DNA of 64,000 nucleotides, from positions 74,899 through 138,898 of the forward strand of contig CACWLK010000001.1 in the NCBI GenBank assembly GCA_902761715.1, read 5' to 3'. The first letter of the stretch is position 1. Each line of letters opens with the position of its first letter. Positions 52,152-61,626 of the stretch are shown here, piece by piece. Origin of the DNA: an uncultured Rhodospirillales bacterium (lineage in GTDB: Bacteria > Pseudomonadota > Alphaproteobacteria > RF32 > CAG-239). A program made the translations under genes and the position numbers. The notes under the pieces are model-generated. The model was not told the DNA's origin. It saw nothing but the letters and a program-made list of their open reading frames with translations, and ran no database searches.

Positions 52152-52177
52152 TGTATCCTTAACAATTATAACATTAT

Positions 52178-53311
52178 TTAGACAAACCACCTTTTAAACA
52201 GGTGCACAAAGTCATTCCACGTCGCAAATACCATTAAGGCAATCAACAACGCAAAACCACATTTGAATAAAGCTTCTTTTAGTTTTTCGTTCATCTCGCG
52301 ACGAGATATAATCTCTAGCAGAAAAATCACTACATGTCCACCATCCAAAACAGGGATTGGGAATAAGTTGATAAGTCCGAGATTAATCGACAATAGTGCC
52401 ATAAACACCAAAAACTCTACACCGGCGTGCTTTCTACTGATATCTCCCGACATTTCCGCAATTCGGATAATACCGCCCAAATCCTCAGTACCGCGATCAC
52501 CGACTATCATTTGTTTGATACCACGCAAGGTTCCGGTAGTAATTCGCCATGTTTCAGAACCTGCTGTACACAACGCACCCCATGGAGAAAGCCGTTCATG
52601 ATCAAGCTCTACCGATGTCCTTGACTTAATGCCGATCATTTGGCGTTTTTCTTTAATACCGTCTTCCTCAACCGTCATAGTCTTGAGCGGAACTTCTACA
52701 TAAATTGTTTCACCGTCACGCAACAACTCAATTTTTGCAACACTTTTGGTAGAAAGTGTTATTTCCGCTCCTATATCATTAAACGACTTAATCTCACGAC
52801 CATTAATACTAACAATTCTGTCGCCGGCCAAAATTCCTGCAGCTTTAGCCGGACCATCGTCCATAACTTCTCCCACAACCGGCGGAAAAGTTATATTGCC
52901 GAAAGTCATAAACATACCGGTAAACAGCAATATTGCAAACAGATAATTAAAGCCCGGACCGCCGAGAACTATCGCCAGTTTTTTCCACGGATTTTGAAAA
53001 GCAAAAGCTTGTGATTTTTCTTCCTCGGTCATTTCTTTCAAAGCTGTATCATCACCGCCGGCCGAAGCACCATTGGCATCACCCAAAAACTGACAATATC
53101 CGCCGAGAGGAATTGCACAAATTTTCCAATTAGTCTGGTACTTATCAACAAAGCCCCACAACTGTTTGCCGAAACCGATTGAAAAATCGGTAACCTTAAC
53201 TCCGCACATTCTTGCAATCAGAAAATGCCCAAATTCATGCACAAAAACCAAAATACCTAGTAATACAATAAACGGCACTACATAATATACAATATTTAAT
53301 AAGCTTCCCAT
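52178..53311 (-). CDS. rseP: Membrane zinc protease RseP (site-2 protease)
   Basis: Intramembrane zinc metalloprotease that cleaves anti-sigma factors and signal peptides. The 377-residue protein has HEFGH (25-29) in the first membrane helix, a PDZ domain (about 120-215, AKAAGILAGDRIVSINGREI), and the third motif LFPIPVLDGGH near residue 325, whose Asp is the third zinc ligand. ATG 53311 is chosen over the longer frame to 53353 and has AAGG upstream. It is between cdsA and bamA; dxr, often found here in proteobacteria, is absent from the gap of 10 bp. Confidence 0.97.
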   Translation of the reverse strand: MGSLLNIVYYVVPFIVLLGILVFVHEFGHFLIARMCGVKVTDFSIGFGKQLWGFVDKYQTNWKICAIPLGGYCQFLGDANGASAGGDDTALKEMTEEEKSQAFAFQNPWKKLAIVLGGPGFNYLFAILLFTGMFMTFGNITFPPVVGEVMDDGPAKAAGILAGDRIVSINGREIKSFNDIGAEITLSTKSVAKIELLRDGETIYVEVPLKTMTVEEDGIKEKRQMIGIKSRTSVELDHERLSPWGALCTAGSETWRITTGTLRGIKQMIVGDRGTEDLGGIIRIAEMSGDISRKHAGVEFLVFMALLSINLGLINLFPIPVLDGGHVVIFLLEIISRREMNEKLKEALFKCGFALLIALMVFATWNDFVHLFKRWFV

Positions 53312-53321
53312 CAAAACGACC

Positions 53322-54101
53322 TTAATATATATACATCGAATACAAAATAACACACAACAACAAGACCGGAGCGGTAAAAATCAGTCCATCAACACGATCA
53401 AACACTCCGCCGTGCCCCGGAACCATATCGCTTGAATCTTTAACACCTACTTTGCGTTTGATTGCCGATTCAATCAAATCTCCGATTTGCTCAATCACTG
53501 CCAAAACCATAGCCACCAAACCATAGTATTCGCATGACGGCCATTGGAATGCATAAGCTAAACCCCAACCGACCAATGCTGCCAACAGCATTCCGCCGAA
53601 CAAACCTGACCACGTCTTATGCGGACTGACCTTAGGAGCCAACTTTGGACCTTTAACACTGCAACCGACCAAATATCCGCCGACATCGACAGCCCAAACC
53701 ACAAACAACAGCCACAAAACTGCCCAAGAAGAAAATACAATCATCAACCACATCAAAGATCCTACACCTAAACTTATATACGGAACACCGAGCATCAGTA
53801 ATTTTCTGTGCTTTTCACCGCGGGCTTTGTATGCTACCACAATTGTGGCCAACACAATCATCATCAGGATTCCGAACATTGATTGTAACATAACGGCTGT
53901 TGCCATTGATAATGTATAAATACTGGCATAAGTTGCTTTTTTATCAGTCGCTACCATATTGCCCCACTCCCAACTGAGCATTGCACCGACCGCCAGCAAT
54001 AACAGATTATAGTACGGAAACTCAAACAAAATAACACCGATAACCACCGGCGCCATAATCAGCGCAGTAATTGTACGTCTTAAAAAATCACTTTTTACCA
54101 T
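53322..54101 (-). CDS. cdsA: Phosphatidate cytidylyltransferase CdsA
   Basis: Makes CDP-diacylglycerol from phosphatidate and CTP. A 259-residue integral membrane protein with about seven helices and the Cds motif S(x)KRKVGVKDSSDMVPGHGGVFDRVDG (in residues about 213-238), including the catalytic KDSSxxxPGHGGxxDR signature. GGAGAG lies before the ATG. It overlaps uppS by 8 bp and precedes rseP by 10 bp. Confidence 0.97.
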   Translation of the reverse strand: MVKSDFLRRTITALIMAPVVIGVILFEFPYYNLLLLAVGAMLSWEWGNMVATDKKATYASIYTLSMATAVMLQSMFGILMMIVLATIVVAYKARGEKHRKLLMLGVPYISLGVGSLMWLMIVFSSWAVLWLLFVVWAVDVGGYLVGCSVKGPKLAPKVSPHKTWSGLFGGMLLAALVGWGLAYAFQWPSCEYYGLVAMVLAVIEQIGDLIESAIKRKVGVKDSSDMVPGHGGVFDRVDGLIFTAPVLLLCVILYSMYIY

Positions 54102-54795
54102 AACGTCTCTCCCGATTCTGATAATCTTTAATTACCGTTTCCAGTTCTTTACGACCGAAATCCGGCCATAACACGTCCAAAAAGCACAGCTCCGAATATG
54201 CAATCTGCCACAACAAATAATTGCTTATTCTCTGTTCACCGCTGGTCCTGACCACCATATCCGGATCAGGAATATCTTTGGTATACAGTACTTCTGAAAA
54301 ATGCCTTTCGTCAATATTTTCCGCATCAATTATCCCAGATTTTACATTCTGCGCAATTGTTTTTACTGCATGCAAAATTTCCTGACGAGCCCCGTAACTC
54401 AATGCCAAACAGATTGTAAAAGCATTGTTATGCGCCGTTTGCGCTTCTATTTCGTTCATTTTAGCAACAATATCAGCTGCCAACATATCACGCTCACCGA
54501 TAAAGACGATACGTGTATTGTTATCTTGAAGCTCTTTCAAATCATTTTTCAAATATTCACGAAGCAACCCCATCAAGGCATCAACTTCTTCTTTGCTTCT
54601 TTGCCAGTTTTCAGTCGAAAAAGCATACAAGGTCAGATACTCGATTCCCAAATCTTTAGCATCTCGACAAACTTGCTCAAGTGTTTTCGCCCCTTGTTTA
54701 TGTCCGGCAACCGCAGGCAAACCGCGTTTTTTTGCCCAACGCCGATTCCCATCCATAATAATTGCCAGATGGCGGAGCTTATTTTTCGTATTCAC
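54088..54795 (-). CDS. uppS: Undecaprenyl diphosphate synthase UppS
   Basis: cis-Prenyltransferase making the C55 carrier lipid for peptidoglycan and polysaccharides. The 235-residue product has the motif HLAIIMDGNRRWAK with catalytic Asp15, GHKQGA (about 30-35), the TLYAFSTENW segment and RTSGEQRISNYLLWQIAYSE near the C-terminus. The start is GTG 54795 with GAGG 9 bp upstream; a TTG at 54810 lies immediately after the frr stop. The end overlaps cdsA. Confidence 0.96.
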   Translation of the reverse strand: MNTKNKLRHLAIIMDGNRRWAKKRGLPAVAGHKQGAKTLEQVCRDAKDLGIEYLTLYAFSTENWQRSKEEVDALMGLLREYLKNDLKELQDNNTRIVFIGERDMLAADIVAKMNEIEAQTAHNNAFTICLALSYGARQEILHAVKTIAQNVKSGIIDAENIDERHFSEVLYTKDIPDPDMVVRTSGEQRISNYLLWQIAYSELCFLDVLWPDFGRKELETVIKDYQNRERRYGKK

Positions 54796-54810
54796 GACAA
54801 GATTCCTCAA

Positions 54811-55374
54811 TCAGACTTGCATAATATCTTTTTCTTTTTGAGCTAAAACTTCATCAACTTTTTTAATGCTCTCATCTGTAAATTTCTGAATTTCGTTTTC
54901 ATAGCGTTTTTCTTCATCTTCAGAAATTTCGTTGTCTTTTTTCAGCTTTTTAATCCCGTCCAAAGCATCACGACGAATATTACGAATTGCAACCTTGCTC
55001 TGCTCGGTATATTTTCCGGCAACTTTAACCAACTCCTTACGGCGCTCCTCACTGAGCGGCGGAATTGGAATACGAATAAGCTGGCCGTCAGACACCGGAT
55101 TCAACCCCAAATCCGATTCCTGAATAGCTTTTTCGACAGCCTTGGCCAAACCTCTGTCCCAAACGCTGACCGACAAACAGCGAGCATCAGGCACACTGAT
55201 TGTCCCCACCTGTGCAATTGGCGTTTGTGATCCGTAAGCATCAACCGTAATTCCGTCCAACAAACTTGCATGAGCACGTCCGGCACGCAATCCGCTCAAA
55301 TCTGATTTCAGCGATTCGATGCTTTTATCCATTCTGTTTTTGGTATTTTCTCTTATTTCCGAATAATCAGCCAT
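54811..55374 (-). CDS. frr: Ribosome recycling factor Frr
   Basis: Disassembles post-termination ribosomes with EF-G. The 187-residue protein shows the family pattern: MDKSIESLKSDLSGLRAGRAHASLLDGI, the PLSEERRKELVKVAGKYTEQSKVAIRNIRRDAL segment, and a C-terminal helix bundle. AGAGG lies before the ATG. Lies between pyrH and uppS. Confidence 0.98.
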   Translation of the reverse strand: MADYSEIRENTKNRMDKSIESLKSDLSGLRAGRAHASLLDGITVDAYGSQTPIAQVGTISVPDARCLSVSVWDRGLAKAVEKAIQESDLGLNPVSDGQLIRIPIPPLSEERRKELVKVAGKYTEQSKVAIRNIRRDALDGIKKLKKDNEISEDEEKRYENEIQKFTDESIKKVDEVLAQKEKDIMQV

Positions 55375-55385
55375 ATATAACCTCT

Positions 55386-56096
55386 TTAATCAATTACTGT
55401 AAATTTTCCTTTTCCCGCAACGGCATCAATCAACGATTTTTTACCTTTTTGAGCAAACACCACTATCGGGATTCGATTGTCTTTTGCCAAAGCCACAGCG
55501 GTCAAATCCATAACTTTCAAGCCGTTTTGAATAACCTCATCATAGCTTATGCGTTCATAACGCACCGCTTTTTTGTTTTTCTTCGGATCATCGCTGTAAA
55601 CACCGTCGACCTGCGTTGCCTTTAACAGCACGTCGCACCCCATTTCCGATGCTCGCAGCGCCGCTCCGCTGTCTGTTGTAAAATACGGATTACCTGTGCC
55701 TCCGGCAAAAATAATTACGCGATTCTTTTCCAAATGGCGCAAGGCTCTGCGATAAATATAACTTTCACAAACCGACGGAATACTGATCCCCGACATAACT
55801 CGAGCATCGGTTCCGATTTTTTCCAAAGCATTTTGCAAATAAAGAGCATTCATTACGGTTGCCAACATTCCGACCTGATCGGCCACCGAACGGTTCAGCC
55901 CTTTGGATGCTTCTTTCGCCCCGCGGAAAATATTACCTCCGCCAACAACCACACAGACCTCAACACCGCACTCGTGCACAGCCTTAATCTGCTCTGCCAA
56001 TTCATTAATTACTTTCTCATCCATACCGAAGGCGCGGTCGCCCATCAAACCTTCGCCGGACAGCTTTAGCAATATACGTTTGTATTTAGGTTTCAT
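55386..56096 (-). CDS. pyrH: Uridylate kinase PyrH
   Basis: Phosphorylates UMP to UDP in pyrimidine nucleotide synthesis. The 236-residue amino-acid-kinase fold protein has KLSGEGLMG (10-18), GGGNIFRG (52-59), an MNALYLQNALE helix and FAGGTGNPYFTTDSGAALRA. AGGGGA lies before the ATG. It is the first gene of the operon reaching to fabZ, with a predicted promoter at 56124-56152; tsf, which commonly precedes pyrH, is not in the window. Confidence 0.97.
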   Translation of the reverse strand: MKPKYKRILLKLSGEGLMGDRAFGMDEKVINELAEQIKAVHECGVEVCVVVGGGNIFRGAKEASKGLNRSVADQVGMLATVMNALYLQNALEKIGTDARVMSGISIPSVCESYIYRRALRHLEKNRVIIFAGGTGNPYFTTDSGAALRASEMGCDVLLKATQVDGVYSDDPKKNKKAVRYERISYDEVIQNGLKVMDLTAVALAKDNRIPIVVFAQKGKKSLIDAVAGKGKFTVID

Positions 56097-56123
56097 ACTT
56101 TTCCCCTAAGCTTAATATGCACA

Positions 56124-56152
56124 TATATTACTCGAATAAATTTCTTTGTCAT
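56124..56152 (-). promoter_or_regulatory. Predicted promoter of the pyrH-fabZ operon
   Basis: Minus-strand ATGACA (56152-56147), 17-bp spacer, AATATA (56129-56124), with about 25 bp to the pyrH ATG. The rest of the 204-bp pyrH-plsY gap holds only A/T-rich sequence. Confidence 0.45.
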
Positions 56153-56300
56153 CTATATTTTCTATTTTTTAACCATTAAAACACCATTTTATAGACTTTT
56201 CTGTTACTTATGCCGCCTCGGGGGAAAAAATCAAAAAAATGATTTAAAACAACCGACTTTTGCTATACACCTAAACCAAAACTTAACGAAAGGCACAATC

Positions 56301-56939
56301 ATGACTACAACTCTTATTGTTTCCGCTGTCTTGGGCTATCTTCTCGGTTCAATTCCTTTTGGACTGGTTCTCTGCTACATGGCGGGACTTGGCGACATTC
56401 GCAAAATCGGCTCCGGCAATATCGGCGCAACCAATGTCTTGCGTACCGGACACAAGTGGCTGGCTTTGCTCACCGTAATTCTTGACGCCGCCAAAGCCGG
56501 ACTTGCCGCATACATTGCCCAAATTTTGTTACCCGATACCGAAATTTTTATTTGCGGAATTGCCACCACTGTCAGCACCCTCGGTGCTTTAATTGCCGGC
56601 ACGGCAGCCATTCTCGGACACAACTTTCCGATTTGGCTTAAATTCAAAGGCGGAAAAGGCGTTGCCTCATCATTCGGGTTTATCTTAGTCATCAGTCCAT
56701 GGACAGCGTTGTGCACATTGCTCACATGGCTGACCTTTGCTTTTACCTTCCGTTACTCGTCTTTATCAGCAATAGCTGCTGCGGTACTTACTCCGCTTTA
56801 TGCATTTTTCCTGACCGGACAAATTGAAACGGTCTTTTTCACTGCCATTGCCTTGTTGGTTCTGTTCAGACATCATGCTAACATCAGGCGTTTGCTTAAT
56901 GGAACTGAAAGCAAAATCAACCTCAAAAAGAAAGCATAA
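56301..56939 (+). CDS. plsY: Glycerol-3-phosphate acyltransferase PlsY
   Basis: Uses acyl-phosphate to acylate glycerol-3-phosphate in phospholipid synthesis. A 212-residue membrane protein with five or six helices, the GSGNIGATNVLRTG motif (38-51), GHNFPIWLKFKGGKGVASSFG and the later RHHANIRRLLNGTE motif, all conserved in PlsY. AAAGG lies before the ATG. Its stop shares one base with the dprA start (TAATG), implying coupled translation. Confidence 0.97.
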   Translation: MTTTLIVSAVLGYLLGSIPFGLVLCYMAGLGDIRKIGSGNIGATNVLRTGHKWLALLTVILDAAKAGLAAYIAQILLPDTEIFICGIATTVSTLGALIAGTAAILGHNFPIWLKFKGGKGVASSFGFILVISPWTALCTLLTWLTFAFTFRYSSLSAIAAAVLTPLYAFFLTGQIETVFFTAIALLVLFRHHANIRRLLNGTESKINLKKKA

Positions 56940-58060
56940 TGGCATCACCTCAAGAAATATGTAACTGGCTCCGCATTGCCAACACCGATGGCATCGGAGC
57001 CATAACCTTTTCCAAACTTCTCCGTAGTTACGGCTCTGCAACCGAAGTTATCAACGCTCTTGAAAAAAGCGGCAAAACAATACCACCGCAATCATGGGCT
57101 GAAAATGAAATTTCAAATGCCGCACGGCAAAATATAAAAATTATTCTCAAACAAGACGAGATTTACCCGCAAAATATGTTATCCTTGCGTGATGCTCCGC
57201 CGATTCTGTACGCTAAAGGCAACCTTAGTTTGCTGTCGCTTACTCCGGCAGTAGCAATTGTCGGTAGTCGTAATGCCAGCCTTAATGCTCGTCAAATCAC
57301 TTCAAAAATTGCTTTTGATTTGACTGAAAAACACATTTTAGTTATCTCCGGAATGGCTCGTGGCATTGATTCCGCTGCACACCTCGGTGCTCTTGATGCT
57401 CTAAATCATTGCGGTCCGACCATCGCTGTTCTCGGTACCGGTGTCAATGTTGTATATCCTCCGGAAAACAAAGACCTTTATCAACGCATTGCTACACAAG
57501 GGCTTTTACTATCCGAAATGCCGCTTGACAGCTCGGCTGTCGGAAGCAGCTTTCCTCGGCGCAACCGTATTATATCAGCTCTCAGCAATGGAGTTCTTGT
57601 ATCTGAAGCCTCCGAAAAATCCGGCTCACTCATAACTGCCCATTTTGCCATTGAGCAAAACAAAACTTTGTTTGCCATTCCCGGCAGTCCTTCCGACCCG
57701 CGCTCGGCAGGTCCTAACCGCTTGCTTAAGGCAGGAGCACATATGGCAGAAAATGCTGATGACATTATCAAAGTTATTAACACTTTTCCCACCAATAATT
57801 CTTTAAAAGAATTACCGATTTTTTCCGATGACTTGTTTACAAAGCCTCTTGACAACTCATCAAAAACTACCAATATTCCAACAGATCGAAAACTTGAAAT
57901 TGAGGAATTTCTATCGACCGACGCCGTTGATATTGACGAACTTATCAGGGTTTCCGGGCTTGATACTGCAAGCGTAATGATGCAAATTATCGACCTCGAA
58001 ATTGAAGGGCAAATTATCCGGCTGCCGGGCAACAAAATAGCGTTAAACGGTAAAAAATAG
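56939..58060 (+). CDS. dprA: DNA-processing protein DprA
   Basis: Binds incoming single-stranded DNA and loads RecA during natural transformation. The 373-residue protein has an N-terminal helical region (SAM-like), the Rossmann-like core with AIVGSRNAS, SGMARGIDSAAHLGAL, TGVNVVYPPENKDL and RRNRIISALSNGVLVSEA, and a C-terminal winged-helix DprA region (EEFLSTDAVDIDELIRVSGLD). It overlaps plsY by 1 bp and precedes topA by 14 bp. Confidence 0.97.
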   Translation: MASPQEICNWLRIANTDGIGAITFSKLLRSYGSATEVINALEKSGKTIPPQSWAENEISNAARQNIKIILKQDEIYPQNMLSLRDAPPILYAKGNLSLLSLTPAVAIVGSRNASLNARQITSKIAFDLTEKHILVISGMARGIDSAAHLGALDALNHCGPTIAVLGTGVNVVYPPENKDLYQRIATQGLLLSEMPLDSSAVGSSFPRRNRIISALSNGVLVSEASEKSGSLITAHFAIEQNKTLFAIPGSPSDPRSAGPNRLLKAGAHMAENADDIIKVINTFPTNNSLKELPIFSDDLFTKPLDNSSKTTNIPTDRKLEIEEFLSTDAVDIDELIRVSGLDTASVMMQIIDLEIEGQIIRLPGNKIALNGKK

Positions 58061-58074
58061 AAAGACAGAGCACA

Positions 58075-60528
58075 ATGAAATTAGTTATCGTAGAGTCTCC
58101 GGCCAAAGCCAAAACCATCAACAAATACCTCGGAAGCGATTATAAAGTATTAGCAAGTTTCGGACATATCCGCGACCTTCCCAGCAAAGACGGTTCGGTT
58201 TTACCTGATCAAGATTTTGCCATGACTTGGGAGCTCAGCTCCGGCGGTCAAAAACGCCTCAAAGACATTATCGCCGCCGTTAAAGATGCCGACACCATAA
58301 TCCTCGCATCCGACCCGGATAGAGAAGGAGAAGCCATTGCTTGGCACATACTTGAAGAACTCAAAGCTCGCAAAAAAATTGCCGGCAAAAAAATTGAACG
58401 TGTTGTCTTTCACGAAATCACCAAGTCAGCCATAACCGAAGCTATCAAAAATCCCCGCCAGATTGATGATAATCTGGTTTCGGCTTATATGGCTCGCCGT
58501 GCACTCGACTACTTGGTTGGTTTCAATTTATCACCGGTTCTGTGGCGCAAACTTCCGGGCTCAAAATCTGCCGGACGTGTACAATCAGTTGCCTTACGCC
58601 TTGTTTGCGACCGTGAAACCGAAATTGAGAACTTTAAGCCTGAAGAATATTGGACAATTGATGTTGAGCTGTTTACTTCTAAAAACGCATTGATAAAATC
58701 ACACCTGATCACACTTGACGGTAAGAAGCTCGAAAAATTTGACATCAACAGCGAACAAAAGGCACTCGATGCCAAGGCCAAAATTGAAGCTGCCGACTTT
58801 GCCGTCTCTAACGTAGAGCGCAAAAAAGCCAACCGCTATCCGGCTCCTCCGTTTACCACTTCTACATTACAGCAGGAAGCCGCACGCAAACTGCGCTTTT
58901 CGGCCAAAAAGACCATGCAGGTTGCTCAAAAACTTTATGAAGAAGGTTTTATCACCTACATGCGTACTGATGCGGTCAACCTTTCAAAAGAAGCCATTGC
59001 GGCTTGCCGTGATGCCATCAAAAAATATTTTGGTGATGACTACCTGCCGAAAACCCCGAAAGAATATAAAAATAAATCAAAGAATGCTCAAGAAGCCCAC
59101 GAGGCAATCCGTCCGGCAGATGTTTTCAATACCCCCAAAAAGATGGAAACCAAACTTGATGCCGACGGCCACAAACTCTACGAATTGATATGGAAACGTA
59201 CCGTTGCCTGCCAGATGACACCTGCGGTTCTCGACAAAGTAACCATCGATTCGTCATCTGCCGATACTCAAATTGTGTTGCGTGCCAACGGTCAGGTAAT
59301 TGCCTTTGACGGCTACCTCAAACTTTATCAGGAAAGCTTTGACGATGAGGAAGAAAACGATGACAATCGCATTCTGCCGAACGTCGAGGCCGGAGAAAAA
59401 GAAACCAAAGGCGAAATCTCTACCGACAAGCACTTCACAGCACCACCTCCTCGTTTTACTGAGGCAAGTCTGGTCAAAAAGCTTGAAGAGCTCGGCATCG
59501 GACGTCCGTCTACTTATGCGACGATTATTGCCGTTTTGCAGGAGCGTAAATATGTAAAAGTTGAAAAACTGCGTTTTATTCCCGAAGAGCGTGGACGCAT
59601 TGTAACCGTATTTCTTGAAAACTTTTTCAAAAAATATGTTGAATATGACTTTACCGCTCAGATGGAAGAATTTCTTGATGATGTATCTGCCGGCTCTATG
59701 GAATGGAAAAAATTGCTCAGCGGTTTTTGGGTAAAATTCATCAAAAACATTGAAGCCGTTTCTCCTTTGCAAATGACTGAAGTAATCGACAAGATTGATG
59801 AAGTTTTGGGCAACCACCTTTTTCCACCGCACGAGGATGGCTCTGATCCTCGTCAATGCCCTGATTGCCATAACGGCCGCCTAGGTATCAAACTCGGACG
59901 CTTTGGCGCATTCATCGGTTGTTCCAATTATCCTGAATGCAAATATACCAAACAGTTAATTGATACCACCGCTGAAGAAGAAGCTGTTGCCAATGCTCCA
60001 AAACTTGCCACCCCTGAAGACAAAGTCTTAGGTAACATGGACGAGCAACCTGTTTACCTCAAAAAAGGACCATACGGATACTATGTTCAATTGGGCGATG
60101 ACAAAGGCAAAGAAAAACCCAAACGTTGCTCTTTGCCTCGTTACTCTTCGCCCGAAACTCTCACTTTTGAGCAGGCCTGCATGTTACTTTCTTTGCCTCG
60201 TCAACTTGGCAACGGAGTTGAAGTAAATATCGGCAAATTTGGAACATATCTCAAACAAGGCACCAAGACTAAATCCTTAACCGGTGAAGACACATTGTTT
60301 AACATTACATTGGAGCGTGCCGAAAAATTGCTTGAGGGGGCTGTTGCTAAACCCGAAGCCAAGGTTATCGGCATCAACCCTGCCAACAAACTTGAAATAA
60401 CATTAAATTCAGGACGTTACGGTCCTTATTTGAAGTGTGGCAAAAATAATTATGCTCTTCCCAAGAACATGCACGGCAAAGAGCCGACGCTTGAAGAAGC
60501 TCTCAAAATTATTGCGGCCAAAAAATAA
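58075..60528 (+). CDS. topA: DNA topoisomerase I
   Basis: Relaxes negative supercoils by single-strand passage. The 817-residue enzyme has the Toprim motif VESPAKAKTINKYLG (5-19), DPDREGEAIAW for the acidic triad, catalytic Tyr295 in FITYMRTDAVNLS, the GRPSTYATIIAVLQ motif, one clear zinc ribbon CPDCHNGRLG...CSNYPEC and two further C-terminal repeats (YGYYVQLGD, and KFGTYLKQG, YGPYLKCG) typical of alphaproteobacterial TopA. It lies in the plsY-dprA-topA operon with a terminator after it. Confidence 0.97.
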   Translation: MKLVIVESPAKAKTINKYLGSDYKVLASFGHIRDLPSKDGSVLPDQDFAMTWELSSGGQKRLKDIIAAVKDADTIILASDPDREGEAIAWHILEELKARKKIAGKKIERVVFHEITKSAITEAIKNPRQIDDNLVSAYMARRALDYLVGFNLSPVLWRKLPGSKSAGRVQSVALRLVCDRETEIENFKPEEYWTIDVELFTSKNALIKSHLITLDGKKLEKFDINSEQKALDAKAKIEAADFAVSNVERKKANRYPAPPFTTSTLQQEAARKLRFSAKKTMQVAQKLYEEGFITYMRTDAVNLSKEAIAACRDAIKKYFGDDYLPKTPKEYKNKSKNAQEAHEAIRPADVFNTPKKMETKLDADGHKLYELIWKRTVACQMTPAVLDKVTIDSSSADTQIVLRANGQVIAFDGYLKLYQESFDDEEENDDNRILPNVEAGEKETKGEISTDKHFTAPPPRFTEASLVKKLEELGIGRPSTYATIIAVLQERKYVKVEKLRFIPEERGRIVTVFLENFFKKYVEYDFTAQMEEFLDDVSAGSMEWKKLLSGFWVKFIKNIEAVSPLQMTEVIDKIDEVLGNHLFPPHEDGSDPRQCPDCHNGRLGIKLGRFGAFIGCSNYPECKYTKQLIDTTAEEEAVANAPKLATPEDKVLGNMDEQPVYLKKGPYGYYVQLGDDKGKEKPKRCSLPRYSSPETLTFEQACMLLSLPRQLGNGVEVNIGKFGTYLKQGTKTKSLTGEDTLFNITLERAEKLLEGAVAKPEAKVIGINPANKLEITLNSGRYGPYLKCGKNNYALPKNMHGKEPTLEEALKIIAAKK

Positions 60529-60534
60529 AATAAA

Positions 60535-60561
60535 AAAAGGGCGGAACAGTACCGCCCTTTT
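60535..60561 (+). terminator. topA terminator
   Basis: A 10-bp stem (60535-60544 with 60552-60561, 7-nt loop) within A and T runs, 7 bp after the topA stop. Confidence 0.9.
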
Positions 60562-60659
60562 GATTTTACTAGTCCACAGCCTCAAAAATTTTTATGGAAT
60601 TTTTGCTTATAAAATGCTAAATTCAGCACAAAATAACAATAAATACGAAGGTACCGGAC

Positions 60660-61172
60660 TTGAACGCTACTTATTCAAAAGATGAAACACACTCCATCAA
60701 AATCGGTCTTTATACCATTTTGATTATAGCCCTTTTGGCTTCGTGCTACATCATAAAACACAAACTGGAACAAAACGATGAAGAGCGCAGTCACTATGCC
60801 GTGCTGGCTCGTTTTGGGCGTACAGACGGACTTGCTGTCGGCAACCCTGTTCGCATGGCCGGACTTGACATCGGCAAAGTTATAAACGCCCGTATTGACA
60901 GCCACTACAAGGCCATTTTGACTTTTGAAATCAAAGATAATGTCAAAATCCCCGATGACAGCTCGGCTTCAATAGTTAGTGATGGCATACTCGGCACCAA
61001 ATACATTGAAATTGAACCGGGCGGTTCTGAAGACTACATCGCCCCCGGTGGAGAATTTACTTACACACAAGATGCCATGGTATTAGAGGAACTCTTAGAC
61101 CGTATTATCGGCATCGGCAAAGCCAACCGTAACAAAAACAGCAGCAAAGATAAGGAGCAGAATAATGAATAA
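60660..61172 (+). CDS. MlaD-family protein (paralogue 1)
   Basis: A 170-residue inner-membrane-anchored MCE (mammalian cell entry) protein. A hydrophobic helix (about 15-33) precedes the MCE domain with GRTDGLAVGNPVRMAGLDIGKV, ASIVSDGILGTKYIEIEPGG, as in MlaD of the phospholipid transporter. The start is TTG 60660 with AAGG upstream; the short N-terminus makes this uncertain. The basic/acidic tail after residue 140 is unusual. It overlaps the next MlaD paralogue by 8 bp. Confidence 0.9.
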   Translation: MNATYSKDETHSIKIGLYTILIIALLASCYIIKHKLEQNDEERSHYAVLARFGRTDGLAVGNPVRMAGLDIGKVINARIDSHYKAILTFEIKDNVKIPDDSSASIVSDGILGTKYIEIEPGGSEDYIAPGGEFTYTQDAMVLEELLDRIIGIGKANRNKNSSKDKEQNNE

Positions 61173-61626
61173 AAGACCGGTTGAAACTATGATGGGACTT
61201 GTTGTCCTTCTTATTGCGGGACTGTTTTTATATTTTGCTTATTCCGTATCTGACATTCAGGCTGTCAAAGGTTATAACCTGACCGCCCGTTTTCTGAAGG
61301 TCGGCGGCTTAAACGTCGGCGCTGACGTTATGATCAACGGTATTAAGATTGGCACCGTCATCGGTCAAAAACTTGATAGTGACACCTATGATGCTGAAAT
61401 CAAACTCAGCATTGCCTCTGACGTAAAACTCCCCAAAGACAGTATTGCCATGATTTCGAGCAGTGGCTTAATGGGTAACAAATTCATCAAGATTGAACCC
61501 GGCAAGTCGGAAGAACTGCTCAAAGACGGCGATGAAATTAGCAAAACCAAAGATTTTAAGACCATTGAAGACATGGTTGGTGAAGTAATATTTATGGTGA
61601 CCGGCAATGATGAACAGGCTCAATAA
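61165..61626 (+). CDS. mlaD: MlaD-family protein (paralogue 2)
   Basis: A 153-residue MCE-domain protein closer to canonical MlaD. A transmembrane helix at about 9-27 is followed by the MCE domain (FLKVGGLNVGADVMINGIKIGTVIG, MISSSGLMGNKFIKIEPGKS) and a short C-terminus (EDMVGEVIFMVTGNDE). MlaD hexamers form the periplasmic lipid channel of the MlaFEDB complex. It overlaps both neighbours, suggesting one coupled operon. mlaE and mlaF are not in the window. Confidence 0.93.
   Translation: MNKRPVETMMGLVVLLIAGLFLYFAYSVSDIQAVKGYNLTARFLKVGGLNVGADVMINGIKIGTVIGQKLDSDTYDAEIKLSIASDVKLPKDSIAMISSSGLMGNKFIKIEPGKSEELLKDGDEISKTKDFKTIEDMVGEVIFMVTGNDEQAQ

Noticed and set aside
59254-59871. Minus-strand 205-aa ORF inside topA
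   Set aside because: It is antisense to conserved topoisomerase motifs and lacks any supporting signal.
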